Shown: piece after piece, positions 8,218 to 19,542 of the stretch
How positions within the stretch are numbered: the stretch's first letter is position 1
Layout of the letters: each line of letters starts with the position of its first letter
Assembly (NCBI RefSeq): GCF_001590865.1
Contig: NZ_BBUY01000001.1
Coordinates: forward strand, 385,607-449,606
DNA from: Streptomyces sp. NBRC 110611
GTDB lineage: Bacteria; Actinomycetota; Actinomycetes; Streptomycetales; Streptomycetaceae
Length of the DNA stretch: 64,000 bases
Direction of reading: 5' to 3'
The notes under the pieces: generated by a model
Databases searched by the model: none
Seen by the model: only the letters and a program-made list of their open reading frames with translations
What the model was told of the DNA's origin: nothing
Translations under genes and position numbers: made by a program

Positions 8218-9971
8218 CAGTACTTACGCTCCATCGGCTGGTAGCGGGTCTGCACGACCGGCTTGTAGTCGAGGCGGATCGACTCGGCGCCGTCTGCGCC
8301 CACCTCGCGGTACGCCATGGTGTGCCGCATGAAGTTGACGTCGTCGCGGTTGGGGTAGTCCTCGCGGTAGTGACCGCCGCGGGACTCCTTGCGGGCCAGC
8401 GCGGAGACCGCCATGACCTCGGCCAGGTCGAGCAGGTTGCCCAGCTCGATGGCCTCCAGCAGGTCGGTGTTGAACCGCTTGCCCTTGTCCTGGATGGACA
8501 CGTTCCGGTAGCGCTCGCGCAGCTCGCCGATCTTCTCGACCGCGGTCTTGATCGTCTGCTCGGTGCGGAACACCATGACATTGGCGTCCATGGTCTCCTG
8601 CAGCTCCTTGCGGATCTCGGTGACCCGCTCACCGCCGGTGGCGTTGCGCAGCCGCTCGACCTGGTCGACGACGAGCTTCTCCGGGTCCTCGGGCAGCTCG
8701 ACGAAGTCGGCCGTGGCCGCGTACTCCGCCGCCGCGATACCGGCCCGGCGGCCGAAGACGTTGATGTCGAGGAGGGAGTTGGTGCCGAGGCGGTTGGCGC
8801 CGTGCACCGACACACACGCGACCTCGCCGGCGGCGTACAGACCGGGCACGACGGTGGTGTTGTCCGCCAGTACCTCACCCTCGACGTTGGTCGGGATGCC
8901 GCCCATGGCGTAGTGCGCGGTCGGCTGGATCGGGATCGGGTCGGTGTACGGCTCGATGCCCAGGTACGTCCGCGCGAACTCGGTGATGTCCGGGAGCTTG
9001 GCGTCCAGCTGCTCCGGCGGCAGGTGGGTGAGGTCCAGGTAGACGTGGTCGCCCTCGGGGCCGCAGCCACGGCCCTCGCGGATCTCCGTGTAGATGGAGC
9101 GGGAGACGACGTCACGGGACGCCAGGTCCTTCATGACCGGCGCGTACTTCTCCATGAAGCGCTCGCCGTCCTTGTTGCGGAGGATGCCGCCCTCACCACG
9201 GGCGCCCTCCGTCAGCAGGATGCCCATCCGCCAGATGCCGGTCGGGTGGAACTGGAAGAACTCCATGTCCTCCAGCGGCAGCCCGCGGCGGTACACGGCA
9301 GCCTGGCCGTCACCGGTCAGGGTGTGCGCGTTGGACGTCACCTTGAAGAACTTGCCGGTGCCGCCGGACGCGTAGATGACGGCCTTCGCCTGGAAGACGT
9401 GGATCTCGCCGGTCGCCAGCTCGTAGGCGACGACACCGGCGGACTTCTTGACGCCGTCGACCTCGGTGATCAGCTGGTCCAGGACGTAGAACTCGTTGAA
9501 GAACTCCACGCCCTCCTTGACGCAGTTCTGGTACAGCGTCTGGAGGATCATGTGGCCGGTGCGGTCGGCCGCGTAGCAGGAGCGGCGCACCGGCGCCTCA
9601 CCGTGGTTGCGGCTGTGACCGCCGAAGCGGCGCTGGTCGATCGTGCCGTCCGGGGTGCGGTTGAACGGCAGGCCCATCTTCTCCAGGTCGAGGACCGAGT
9701 CGATGGCCTCCTTCGCGAGGATCTCGGCGGCGTCCTGGTCGACCAGGTAGTCGCCGCCCTTGATCGTGTCGAAGGTGTGCCACTCCCAGTTGTCCTCCTC
9801 GACGTTCGCGAGGGCGGCGGCCATACCGCCCTGGGCGGCGCCGGTGTGGGAGCGGGTCGGGTAGAGCTTGGTCAGGACCGCGGTGCGGCTGCGCTTGGTC
9901 GCCTCGATGGCGGCGCGCATGCCCGCGCCGCCGGCGCCGACGATGACGGTGTCGTACTTGTGGATCTTCAT
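8217..9971 (-). CDS. sdhA: Succinate dehydrogenase flavoprotein subunit
   Basis: A 584-residue catalytic subunit that oxidises succinate to fumarate with covalently bound FAD. It shows the N-terminal dinucleotide motif [13 protein letters not shown], the SHTGAAQGG segment with the flavin-attachment His, the HPTGI active-site region, the catalytic RxxxR-type EGARGEGG segment, and [13 protein letters not shown] near residue 390. The ATG at 9971 gives the conventional [14 protein letters not shown] start; the frame is open upstream to 10160 only because it overlaps sdhD. Third gene of sdhCDAB. Confidence 0.97.
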   Translation of the reverse strand: MKIHKYDTVIVGAGGAGMRAAIEATKRSRTAVLTKLYPTRSHTGAAQGGMAAALANVEEDNWEWHTFDTIKGGDYLVDQDAAEILAKEAIDSVLDLEKMGLPFNRTPDGTIDQRRFGGHSRNHGEAPVRRSCYAADRTGHMILQTLYQNCVKEGVEFFNEFYVLDQLITEVDGVKKSAGVVAYELATGEIHVFQAKAVIYASGGTGKFFKVTSNAHTLTGDGQAAVYRRGLPLEDMEFFQFHPTGIWRMGILLTEGARGEGGILRNKDGERFMEKYAPVMKDLASRDVVSRSIYTEIREGRGCGPEGDHVYLDLTHLPPEQLDAKLPDITEFARTYLGIEPYTDPIPIQPTAHYAMGGIPTNVEGEVLADNTTVVPGLYAAGEVACVSVHGANRLGTNSLLDINVFGRRAGIAAAEYAATADFVELPEDPEKLVVDQVERLRNATGGERVTEIRKELQETMDANVMVFRTEQTIKTAVEKIGELRERYRNVSIQDKGKRFNTDLLEAIELGNLLDLAEVMAVSALARKESRGGHYREDYPNRDDVNFMRHTMAYREVGADGAESIRLDYKPVVQTRYQPMERKY

Positions 9972-9991
9972 GGTTCCAGTCAGCCCCGGCT

Positions 9992-10471
9992 TCAGGAGAT
10001 GTTCGGGTCGAAGGTGAAGATCACCAGCGTGCCCAGAAGGACGGTGAACACCGTCGCGGTGTACAGCAGCATCTTCAGCCAGAAGCGGGTGTTGTCCCGC
10101 TCCGCGTAGTCGTTGATGACGGTACGCAGGCCGTTGGCGCCGTGCAGCATGGCCAGCCACAGCATGAGCAGGTCCCAGACCTGCCAGAACGGCGAGGCCC
10201 AGCGGCCGGCCACGAAGGCGAAGCCGATCTTGGAGACGCCGCCGTCGAGGACCAGCTGGATCAGCAGGTGGCCCAGGACCAGGACGACCAGGACGATGCC
10301 GGACAGCCGCATGAACAGCCAGGCCTGCATCTCGAAGTTGCCGCGGGACGCCCGGCCGGTCTTCCTGGTGCGCTTGCGCGGCGCTTCGATGACCGGCGCC
10401 GGGTTGTCGACGTCGTAGAGCCGGACCTGCTCCGGCGCGGCGGCGGCTGCGGAGGTGGTTTCAGCGGACAT
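9992..10471 (-). CDS. sdhD: Succinate dehydrogenase membrane anchor subunit D
   Basis: A 159-residue membrane protein with a long, hydrophilic N-terminal extension (about 45 residues, Arg/Lys-rich just before the membrane) and three helices. The first contains [16 protein letters not shown] with the heme-region His, and the second contains [15 protein letters not shown]. It anchors SdhAB and contributes to quinone and heme binding. It lies six bases after sdhC and 20 bases before sdhA. Confidence 0.93.
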   Translation of the reverse strand: MSAETTSAAAAAPEQVRLYDVDNPAPVIEAPRKRTRKTGRASRGNFEMQAWLFMRLSGIVLVVLVLGHLLIQLVLDGGVSKIGFAFVAGRWASPFWQVWDLLMLWLAMLHGANGLRTVINDYAERDNTRFWLKMLLYTATVFTVLLGTLVIFTFDPNIS

Positions 10472-10477
10472 CTTGCG

Positions 10478-10858
10478 TCAGCTCCCGAACAGCGTGCGCA
10501 GGGTGTGCTGCAGCACGGGGTAGAAGGCACCGGCCATCAGCACGACCCAGACACCGACAACGGTCCACAGCATCTGCTTCTGGTACTTCGGTCCCTTGGA
10601 CCAGAAGTCCACGGCGACGACCCGGAGGCCGTTGAGCGCGTGGAAGAGGATGGCGGCCACCAGGCCGTACTCCATCACGTTGACGATCGGCGTCTTATAG
10701 GTCGCGACGACGTTGTCGTACGCCTCCGGGGAGACGCGTACGAGTGCGGTGTCGAGGACGTGGACGAACAGGAAGAAGAAGATGAGGACGCCGGTGACTC
10801 GGTGAGCCACCCAGGACCACATGCCTTCCCGGCCGCGGTACAGCGTTCCAGCCGGCAC
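10478..10858 (-). CDS. sdhC: Succinate dehydrogenase cytochrome b556 subunit
   Basis: A 126-residue, three-helix subunit and first gene of the operon. It has the SdhC signature WSWVAHRVTGVLIFFFLFVH in helix one (SHRxTG-type motif, here AHRVTG) and LFHALNGLRVVAVDFW in helix two, giving the axial His ligands expected for heme b. The promoter should lie in the 265-base gap to the right; a GAGGGTTCTTCCGTG context precedes the ATG (GGAGGGTTC about 8 bases upstream). Confidence 0.93.
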   Translation of the reverse strand: MPAGTLYRGREGMWSWVAHRVTGVLIFFFLFVHVLDTALVRVSPEAYDNVVATYKTPIVNVMEYGLVAAILFHALNGLRVVAVDFWSKGPKYQKQMLWTVVGVWVVLMAGAFYPVLQHTLRTLFGS

Positions 10859-11123
10859 GGAAGAACCCTCCGGGAGCGGGGACTAGGGCCTGCCGGCTTC
10901 GGTGTCGGTCGGGCCCGGCCGGGTACGGTCCACCGGCCGGTCGTCATCGTATCGACGAGTTGTCGGTTCCTCGCGCGGGGGTCCTTAGGTGTGATCAAAC
11001 AGGCACCAACGGGCTATCTCACGGGCGTGAAACGCGGCTTTTACCGGCGGATGCCGCGATACTCGAGGATTCGCGGCGGCTGGGCGCAGGCGCCGGGGGG
11101 AGGAGGGAGGAGGGGGAGAGGGC

Positions 11124-11729
11124 TCAGGGGGTCGCGGCGGTGGTGATCCGGGTGATCCGGGTGAGCCGGCCGCGGGCCAGGCGGCGCAGCTCCTCCGCGG
11201 TGACCGCCCGCTCCTCGCCCGGCGCATGGCCCAGTCGGGTGCGGATGCCGCACAGGACCTGGTCGAGCAGCTCGTCCTCGCGGTAGCCGTCCAGGCACAT
11301 CACAAACGTGTGGTGGAAGCGCCGCCGGTACTCGGCGTGCGCGGCGCGCAGCGCCGTACGGGCGGCGAGGGCGCCGGGCCCGCGGGCCGCGCCCGCCGGC
11401 GGCCCGGTCGGGGACTCCCCGGCGAGCGCCTCCTCGAGCTCGGGCGGCGTGAGGTCGTAGCAGGCCTCGTCGGCGGCGGCGAGCAGGGACTCCGGGTCCG
11501 GGTAGGGGCGGTGCGCGGCGACCCGCTCGGCCCAGTGGCGGCTGGCGCAGCAGCCGAGCAGCACGGCCAGTGCCTCGTCGGAGGCGAGCGCGTTGAAGCG
11601 GTCCAGGCCGAGCGCCTCGGGGCGGGGCCGGAGCGGGGCGGTGCCGCGGAGCTGCGGAGGTATGCCCCGCCGGGCGGACTGCGGGCGGGGCAGCGTTGTC
11701 GGCCGGGCGGCCGGGGTATCGCCGGACAG
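11124..11729 (-). CDS. uraD: 2-oxo-4-hydroxy-4-carboxy-5-ureidoimidazoline decarboxylase, apparent CTG start
   Basis: OHCU decarboxylase, the last step converting the uricase product to S-allantoin. The frame reads LGLDRFNALASDEALAVLLGCCASRHWAERV, then the conserved FVMCLDGYRE-like and RLGHAPGEERAVTAEELRRLARGRLTRI segments. The conserved RFNAL start of the family lies upstream of the first ATG/GTG/TTG in this frame (a GTG at 11564), so that codon cannot be the true start. A CTG at 11729 has a perfect GAGGAG (11736-11741) six bases upstream and gives 201 residues, with an N-terminal extension of about 40 residues rich in Pro, Arg and Thr. CTG initiation is inferred. No other urate genes are adjacent. 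Confidence 0.75.
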   Translation of the reverse strand: MSGDTPAARPTTLPRPQSARRGIPPQLRGTAPLRPRPEALGLDRFNALASDEALAVLLGCCASRHWAERVAAHRPYPDPESLLAAADEACYDLTPPELEEALAGESPTGPPAGAARGPGALAARTALRAAHAEYRRRFHHTFVMCLDGYREDELLDQVLCGIRTRLGHAPGEERAVTAEELRRLARGRLTRITRITTAATP

Positions 11730-12212
11730 CGTGGGCTCCTCGGACGAATCGAACGAATGTAACGGGGTCTTCTCGACTGGATCTTTTCGACGGGTGCGGG
11801 GCGGGCGGCTGACGGAAGCTGGGGGAAGCGGACCGCGGCGGACCGAGGCGGATCGAAGAGGACTGAGTCGGACTGAGGGGGACTGAGTCGGACCGAAACG
11901 GACTGGGGCGGGATTGCGGGATTGCGGGGCTGCGGGGCTGAAGGCGACCGGCGCCGGGACGTGTGACGGAGCGGCGGAAGTGAGGGTGTGGCGGTGGGTG
12001 GAGTGTGTGGCACGGCACCCCGGCGGTATCCGGCGGTTCCACGAGGCCCTGGGAGAGGGGTGACGAAGAGAGACGCCACGCTAACGACGCCTGTCGATCA
12101 CTGTCCGACCGATGCGCGAATTTCACCCGGATGAGAGAGCTTTCGCGCGTTCAGTGGACAACCTGCTCCGCACACCTGGCAATGCTTCGCCCCGAAAAGT
12201 GAGGATTGCACG
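11730..12212. other. Divergent intergenic region with short direct repeats
   Basis: This 483-base gap separates the OHCU gene and the GH20 gene. It contains a stretch (about 11830-11945) of degenerate repeats of GACTGAGTCG/GGACTGAGG and of ATTGCGGG/GCTGCGGG, probably replication-slippage products. No coding-like frame or RNA was recognised. A promoter for the GH20 gene should lie near its right end. Confidence 0.45.
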
Positions 12213-13895
12213 ATGTCGAATCCGATCCGGCAGCCGCGCGCCGCACTGCCGGCTGTGGCGCTCACCGGCGCGCTGCTGCTCGCCGGCTGCTCCGATTCCG
12301 CGGAAACCGAGCCGCCCGGCAGCACCAGCGCCAAGGTGAACCCGTCCGCCCAGGCCGCTCCGACCTGGGCGCCGGTGAGCGGAACTCCGCAGGTCATCCC
12401 CGCCGTACGCGAGTTCCGGAAGGCCGAGGGCCGCGGCTGGCGCCCGTCGAAAGGGGCCCGCGTGGTGGTCCCCGCCGGGAAGGAGAGCAACGTTGCCGAC
12501 GAAGCGCAACTGATGGCCCATGATCTGGGTGGGCTGGCGGTCGTCTATGGGGACGAGACCGTCCGTCCCGGCGACATCGAAGTGAAGCTGTCGGGCAAGA
12601 ACGGAACGGGCGCGAACAGCACCACCGCGAACAACGTTCCCGTCCGGAGTGCCGCCGACGAGGCCTACACCCTCACCGCCCGCGGCACCCGGCTCACTCT
12701 CATGGCCCCCACCGACGCGGGAATTTTCTACGGCACCCGTACCGTCAAACAGGCCGTACGCGCCGCCGGCGGCCTCCCCGAGGGCACCATCGAGGACCGG
12801 CCGGACCGCCCGCAGCGCGGACTGTCGCTGGACAACGCCCGCAAGCCGTTCACCCAGGACTGGATCGAGGCGCGGCTGCGGGAGATCGCCGACCTCAAGC
12901 TCAACCAGTTCCAGCTGCACTTCTCCGACGACCAGGGCTTCCGCATCCAGAGCGACACCCACCCCCAGATCGTCTCCGCGGACCACCTCACCAAGGCCCA
13001 GGTCCGGCAGATCGTCCAGCTCGCGCGGAGTCTGCACATCTCCGTCGTCCCGGAACTCGACTCGCCCGGTCACCTGGGCGCCGTGCTGGACCACTTCCCC
13101 GAGCTGCAGCTGCGCAACGCCTCGGGCCGGACGATCCGCGGCGCGATCGACATCTCGAACCCCGAGGCGGGGCCGCTGATCGACTCGCTGCTCAAGGAGA
13201 TGAGCGACCTGTTCACCAACCCCAAGGGTGCTCCTGCCTACTGGCACCTGGGCGGTGACGAGTACCAGGCGCTGATGTCGTCGTCCCCGTCGGCGTCGTA
13301 CCCGCAGCTCGCCCGCGCCGCGCGGGAGAAGTACGGGCCCGACGGCACCATCGAGGACCTGGCGACCGGCTGGCTCAACGACCGCCAGAAGACCGTCGAG
13401 GCGCAGGGCAAGAACCGGGTCGAGGCCTGGAACGACGGGTTCTTCGCGGACACGGCGGTGAGCGCCGACAAGAACCGGACGGTCGACTACTGGACCGGCA
13501 AGGAGCTGGGCCAGCGCGACCCCGCACAGTTCCTGCGCGAGGGCCGCACCGTCCTGAACGTCAACGACGAGTACCTCTACTACGTCCTTGGTGAGCCCAA
13601 CCAGTTCACCTACCCGACCGGCCGGCGGATCTACGAGAGCTGGACCCCGCGGGTGCTCCGCGGCACCCGGCCGGTGGCGGTGCCCACGAGCACGACCGGC
13701 CCGGACCGGATCCCCGGGGCGCGGTTCGCGATCTGGTGCGACCGCGCGCAGGCGCAGACCGCGCAGCAGGTCGCGGCCGGCATCCGGCTGCCGCTGGCGG
13801 CGCTGGCGCAGAAGACCTGGGACCCGCGGACGCCCGGCCTGTCCTGGACGGACTTCAGCTCCTTGGCCAACCGGGTGACGACGGCGGCCCAATGA
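12213..13895 (+). CDS. Secreted lipoprotein beta-N-acetylhexosaminidase (GH20)
   Basis: A 560-residue GH20 enzyme that releases N-acetylhexosamine from chitooligosaccharides or other glycans. The N-terminus has a lipobox (LLLAGC, Cys about residue 28), so it should be anchored on the outer face. An N-terminal GH20b-like domain (about 60-190) leads into the barrel beginning RGLSLDNARKPF. The catalytic pair is in HLGGDEYQ (Asp-Glu, about 346-350), with LHFSDDQGFR and SPGHLG as further barrel motifs. The ATG follows GAGGATTGC. Single gene, divergent from the OHCU decarboxylase. Confidence 0.92.
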   Translation: MSNPIRQPRAALPAVALTGALLLAGCSDSAETEPPGSTSAKVNPSAQAAPTWAPVSGTPQVIPAVREFRKAEGRGWRPSKGARVVVPAGKESNVADEAQLMAHDLGGLAVVYGDETVRPGDIEVKLSGKNGTGANSTTANNVPVRSAADEAYTLTARGTRLTLMAPTDAGIFYGTRTVKQAVRAAGGLPEGTIEDRPDRPQRGLSLDNARKPFTQDWIEARLREIADLKLNQFQLHFSDDQGFRIQSDTHPQIVSADHLTKAQVRQIVQLARSLHISVVPELDSPGHLGAVLDHFPELQLRNASGRTIRGAIDISNPEAGPLIDSLLKEMSDLFTNPKGAPAYWHLGGDEYQALMSSSPSASYPQLARAAREKYGPDGTIEDLATGWLNDRQKTVEAQGKNRVEAWNDGFFADTAVSADKNRTVDYWTGKELGQRDPAQFLREGRTVLNVNDEYLYYVLGEPNQFTYPTGRRIYESWTPRVLRGTRPVAVPTSTTGPDRIPGARFAIWCDRAQAQTAQQVAAGIRLPLAALAQKTWDPRTPGLSWTDFSSLANRVTTAAQ

Positions 13896-14482
13896 TCAGG
13901 CCCCACAGCACCGGACCGCGCTCCATGGCGCCGGATCGGGCGTGACTCACGCCGGCACGACGTGGTCACGCGGCTGGTCATGGCGTTGGTCATGTGGCTG
14001 GCCATGCCGTTGGTCATGCGGTTGGTCACGGAGCCCGACAGCGCACGGCAAAACCACAGGTCAGAGACGTGAGGAGAGAGGAGGACGGCCGGGGCCGCCA
14101 CCCCCCACAGGAGAGGCCCCGGCCGTCTTCGCGAAGGGCCGTGACGGCCCCCTATCCGGTACAGCGTCGGACGGCCCGAAAGCGTCACAGGGGGAGCGGG
14201 CCGGGACTTCCGGATGGTTCCGTACGGTCGCGCCGGGCCTGCTGCGCGCCGCCCGGTGCCCGGCCCGGGTTCGGCGCGGGGACCGGTACGGGTTACGGTC
14301 TCCGGGAGCAGCCGGGTTACCGGGGGTCTCTACCATGTGTTCCCGGTCCGCCGTGGCCGGCGGTGGCCGGTAGCGAGCGAAGCCGAACGGATCGATGAAG
14401 CTGAGCGAACCGTGATGCCGAGTGGATCAACAAAGCGGTAAGGACCGGGCGGCGGACATTCCAGGTGCGACAGGATGGACCC
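13896..14482. other. Intergenic region with hairpin and short repeats
   Basis: This 587-base region has no convincing gene; all frames read as shadows. Between about 13965 and 14035 there is a slippage-type array of GTTGGTCATG/GGCTGGCCATG units. A strong inverted repeat follows at 14084-14127. The remainder to the sigma factor start is plain high-GC DNA where the sigma promoter presumably lies. Confidence 0.5.
14084..14127. terminator. Hairpin terminator downstream of the GH20 gene
   Basis: A 13-base-pair perfect inverted repeat (GACGGCCGGGGCC at 14084-14096, complement at 14115-14127) with an 18-base loop. It lies about 190 bases after the GH20 stop and probably ends that transcript. Confidence 0.7.
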
Positions 14483-15403
14483 GTGCGAGGGGACGACATT
14501 CAGCCGGACGACCGCCGGTTGACGGTGGCCGTGCAGGCGGCACAGGACGGTGACGAGGCGGCGTTCCGCACTGTCTACCGTGCCGTACATCCCCGACTTC
14601 TCGGATATGTGCGGACGTTGGTGGGCGAAGCGGACGTTGAGGATGTCGCCTCCGAGACCTGGCTACAGATAACCCGCGACCTTGGGCGCTTCAACGGCGA
14701 CGCCGACCGCTTCCGCGGCTGGGCCGCCCGTATTGCCCGCAACCGAGCCCTCGACCACATACGGATGCGCGGCCGGCGCCCGGTGATCGGCGGCGACGAG
14801 AGCGAACTGGCCGACACCCCCGGCGCGTCCGACACCGCGGGCGAGGCGCTGGAGGCTCTCGGTACCGGCCGTGCCATGCGGCTGATAGCCAGGCTGCCGC
14901 AGGACCAGGCCGAGGCCGTGGTGCTGCGGGTGGTGGTCGGACTGGACGCCAAGAGCACCGCGGAGGTACTCGGCAAACGGCCGGGAGCGGTGCGCACCGC
15001 CGCGCACCGTGGACTGCGTCGGCTCGCCGAGCTGATCGGTGACGGGCCGGACGGCGGTGGCGTCGGCGGCGGCGGACCGGTCGGCACTGACGCGAGCGGC
15101 CCCGCGACGGGGGCCGGCGGCAGAGGCACGGGTGCCGACAGCAGGGCGGCCGGTGCCGGTGCGAGTGCAGGTGCCGATGCGGGTGCAGGTGCGAGCGCAG
15201 GCGTGGGGCGCGGGGCTGGAGCCGGTGACGGTGCGGATGGCGCCGTCGAGGGCGCGCCAGGCCCGTCCGCGCGGGCTCCGGGCAAGGGCGGCGGAACGTT
15301 GAGCGGGATGCCCATGCAGGACCGAAGACGCCGCAACGGCGTGGCGGAATCGTACGTACCAGGTGTGACGGAAACGGCCGCACGAACGCAGAAGGACATG
15401 TGA
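14483..15403 (+). CDS. ECF-type RNA polymerase sigma factor with long Ala/Gly-rich tail
   Basis: A 306-residue sigma-70-family factor of the extracytoplasmic type. Region 2 (about residues 15-85, DGDEAAFRTVYRAVHPRLLGY and DVASETWLQITRDLGRF) and region 4 (about 133-190, LPQDQAEAVVLRVVVGLDAKSTAEVLG, a sigma-4 helix-turn-helix) are clear. About 110 residues of low-complexity Ala/Gly/Pro then follow, an unusually long tail. A GTG at 14483 with AGGATGG upstream is preferred over the GTG at 14465. The next gene starts inside the stop codon (TGATG) and encodes a membrane protein, so the pair looks like a sigma factor with its regulator. Confidence 0.9.
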   Translation: MRGDDIQPDDRRLTVAVQAAQDGDEAAFRTVYRAVHPRLLGYVRTLVGEADVEDVASETWLQITRDLGRFNGDADRFRGWAARIARNRALDHIRMRGRRPVIGGDESELADTPGASDTAGEALEALGTGRAMRLIARLPQDQAEAVVLRVVVGLDAKSTAEVLGKRPGAVRTAAHRGLRRLAELIGDGPDGGGVGGGGPVGTDASGPATGAGGRGTGADSRAAGAGASAGADAGAGASAGVGRGAGAGDGADGAVEGAPGPSARAPGKGGGTLSGMPMQDRRRRNGVAESYVPGVTETAARTQKDM

Positions 15404-16584
15404 TGGCCGACGACCGGTACAACTGGCTCGACAAGGAAACCGCGGAGCAGCTGCTGCGCGGTGAACCGGTCAGTGCCCGGCACGGCCACGGCGACGGCGA
15501 CGGCGCACACGAGCTCGAACAACTGCTGGAGGCCGCCGCCGCAGTCGGCGCCGGACTGTCCGAGGCCGCTCCGCTTCCCGGGGAAGAGGCCGCGGTCGCC
15601 GCTTTCCACCGTGCCGCCCACCGGGGCGCAGGGGTGACGGCGCGGGGCCGGGCCGCCGACGGTCCGCTGACGACCGTGCACACCACCGGCAGCGCCGAGC
15701 GCCCCCGGTTCGGCCGCCCCTTCCGTCGTGGCATCGCCGTCGCCCTCGCCGTCTGCGCCATCGGCGGCGTCGCCGTGGCGGCGGGCACCGGTGTTCTGCC
15801 CGCGCCCTTCCGGGGTGGCGACGCGCCCGAACCGGACTCCAGCGCCTCCGCCGCCGAGACCCCCGGCACGCTCGGCACCCGCCCGCCCGGCGCGGAGACC
15901 GAGGGGTCGACGGCGCCGGCTCCGGGCGCCACACGCGGTGGCGGGACCGGCGCGCCCACCGACACCCCGGCGCCCGGCGGCCCCGGCGCGACCCAGGGCC
16001 CCGGCACGGGCACGCCCGGCGACGGGAAGGGGCGGGGCGGCAACCACGACGGTGACCGTGACGGGGACCGCGGGGACAAGAGCGGGGACCAGGACCAGGA
16101 CAAGGGCGGGGACGGTGGGCCCGGCCACCGCGACAACGACAAGAAGAACCTTCTGCTCGACCTCTGCCGGAGCTATGAGTCCGGCAAACGGGGCGAAATG
16201 GGGAGCGAGCTGCTGCGCCGCCTCGAAAGCAAGGCCGGCGGCGCGGAGAAGGTGCACGGCTTCTGCCATGCGTACCTGGCGCGCCAGCAGAACAGCGGCG
16301 GCTCGGATGACAACGATGGCGCCGGCGGCCGCGGTGGCGCGAGCAGCACGAGTGGTGCGAGCGGCGCGAGTGGCGAGAACGGGAGCTCCGGTGGCTCCGG
16401 CGGTGGCCAGGAGAACGGATCGGCGCCCCGGTCGCTCGGTGTCGGCTACCTCACCGTCACCCCGACCCCAGCCTCCGAGCCACCCGCCCCGGCCCCCGAG
16501 CCACCCACCTCGTCCACCCCGTCCACGCCTTCTGCGCTGTCCAATCCGTCCAATCCCTCCACTCCGTCCGTGCCACTCGCCTGA
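15403..16584 (+). CDS. Single-pass membrane protein, candidate anti-sigma partner
   Basis: A 393-residue protein coupled to the sigma factor gene by a TGATG overlap, with AGAAGG upstream. The N-terminal 100 residues are soluble and acidic, beginning ADDRYNWLDKETAEQLLRGEPV. A membrane helix (about 109-130) and a long, Gly/Pro/Thr/Asp-rich external region follow. Within that is a compact conserved-looking block LLLDLCRSYESGKRGEMGSELLRRLESKAGG with two Cys flanking it, ending in a Ser/Thr/Pro tail. There is no ZAS zinc motif. The position suggests an anti-sigma factor that senses the envelope, but that is inference. Confidence 0.65.
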   Translation: MADDRYNWLDKETAEQLLRGEPVSARHGHGDGDGAHELEQLLEAAAAVGAGLSEAAPLPGEEAAVAAFHRAAHRGAGVTARGRAADGPLTTVHTTGSAERPRFGRPFRRGIAVALAVCAIGGVAVAAGTGVLPAPFRGGDAPEPDSSASAAETPGTLGTRPPGAETEGSTAPAPGATRGGGTGAPTDTPAPGGPGATQGPGTGTPGDGKGRGGNHDGDRDGDRGDKSGDQDQDKGGDGGPGHRDNDKKNLLLDLCRSYESGKRGEMGSELLRRLESKAGGAEKVHGFCHAYLARQQNSGGSDDNDGAGGRGGASSTSGASGASGENGSSGGSGGGQENGSAPRSLGVGYLTVTPTPASEPPAPAPEPPTSSTPSTPSALSNPSNPSTPSVPLA

Positions 16585-16803
16585 CTTCTCGCCAGGACGC
16601 CCCGGCCCGGTACGCCATCCACCAGCGTGGTGTGACGTTTTTCGACCCCGTGACGCAGTAAGGAATGAAGCCGACTGGTCATCGGCTGCGCGAGAAGCCG
16701 GGGTTTCCCCCCCGTACCTCGGCTCAGCGCATCTGGCGCGGGCGGGGCACGTTCCCCCGGCCCTGCCCGCGCCGCCCTTCTAGGGGATCTGTTCGAACGC
16801 CCC

Positions 16804-17667
16804 CTAGTGGTAGACGACCACCTTGGTGCCCTGCCGTACCGCGCCGAAAAGGGCGGCGATCTTCGCCTTGTCCCGTACGTTCACGCAGCCGTGTGAGGCA
16901 CCGGTGTAGCCGCGTGCGGCGAAGTCCGCGGAGTAGTGGACGGCCTGGCCGCCGCTGAAGAACATCGCGTACGGCATGGCCGTGTGGTAGATCGTCGAGA
17001 CATGGTGGCGGCTCTTGAACGTGACGGCGAAAGTGCCTTCGCGGGTGGGGGTGTACTGGGAGCCGAAGCGGACGTCCATCGCCGAGATGATCCGCCCGTC
17101 GACGATCCAGGCAAGGGTATTGCTCCGCTTGCTGATGCAGATCACCCGGCCCCGCAGGCAGCGCGGATCGGCCGCGCCGACCGGCCGGCTGGTCCGCGGA
17201 CGGAGCTCCGCCGGCGACGGCCGGTGCGTACGGGCGAGCAGCGTACGCCAGGCCTCGGGCTGCACGGCGCCCGTACGGGGCAGACCCTGCCGCTGCTGGA
17301 AGGCGCGGACCGCCGCGGTGGTGACCGACGCGTAATTGCCCGTCGGGACGTGGTCGAAGAGGCCCAGCTGGGCCAGCCGGGCCTGGAGTTCGCGGACCCG
17401 CGCGCCCTGTGAGCCGTACGCCATCACCGGCTCGGGGGCGGGCGGCGGCTCGGGGCGGGCGGCCTGCTCGGCGGGGGAGGGGCTGGGCGGTGTGCGAGGG
17501 CCGAGCGGCGGGGGAGCGGGGGCGGTGGGGCCGGTGGGGGCGTACCGTACGCTCCCGCCGGCCGGGGTGCCGCCCGTCTTCGTGACCGTCACCGGACGGC
17601 AGCCCACCGCGAGCGCCGCCACCAGCACCACGGCCGCCGCGGTACGTCTTCCGTTGCTCCGCTTCAT
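16804..17667 (-). CDS. Lipoprotein L,D-transpeptidase with peptidoglycan-binding domain
   Basis: A 287-residue lipoprotein (lipobox AVGC, Cys23) that should form 3-3 peptidoglycan crosslinks or attach proteins to the wall. After a Pro-rich linker comes a PG_binding_1 domain (about 87-145, GSQGARVRELQARLAQLGL...FQQRQGLPRTG). The YkuD catalytic domain (about 165-287) follows with the active-site motif SHGCVNV and an upstream His in TIYHTAMPYAMFF. All expected catalytic residues are present. Divergent from the CoA mutase. Confidence 0.92.
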   Translation of the reverse strand: MKRSNGRRTAAAVVLVAALAVGCRPVTVTKTGGTPAGGSVRYAPTGPTAPAPPPLGPRTPPSPSPAEQAARPEPPPAPEPVMAYGSQGARVRELQARLAQLGLFDHVPTGNYASVTTAAVRAFQQRQGLPRTGAVQPEAWRTLLARTHRPSPAELRPRTSRPVGAADPRCLRGRVICISKRSNTLAWIVDGRIISAMDVRFGSQYTPTREGTFAVTFKSRHHVSTIYHTAMPYAMFFSGGQAVHYSADFAARGYTGASHGCVNVRDKAKIAALFGAVRQGTKVVVYH

Positions 17668-17813
17668 GCGCTGCTCCCGGATCTCAGCGATCCCGACCGG
17701 CCATCGGGATGCTGCCCAGCGCTGCGGCGTGGCGAACCTGCGGGCATGCTGTCACCACGGAGTAGAACGGGCATGCTTGAACTAAAGGCCAAAAAGGGCG
17801 GAAAACGGATAGC

Positions 17814-17878
17814 GGGCAGCGGGCAGCGGGCAGCGGAAGCGTAGAGCTGAGCGGGACAGCGGACAGCGGGACAGCGGG
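17814..17878. repeat. Short tandem repeats (GGGCAGC and GCGGGACA-like units)
   Basis: Three perfect copies of the 7-mer GGGCAGC (17814-17834) are followed by a degenerate run of 8-mers related to GCGGGACA up to about 17878, in the leader just before the CoA mutase gene. The same GGGCAGC unit occurs eleven times at 51664-51740. It looks like slippage DNA. Confidence 0.8.
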
Positions 17879-17911
17879 ATAGCGCGTCAGGTCAATGGGA
17901 GGCGTACGTCC

Positions 17912-19513
<1,602 letters not shown>

Positions 19514-19542
19514 CGGGCACGGTCGCTATGGGCGCTGCTGGA

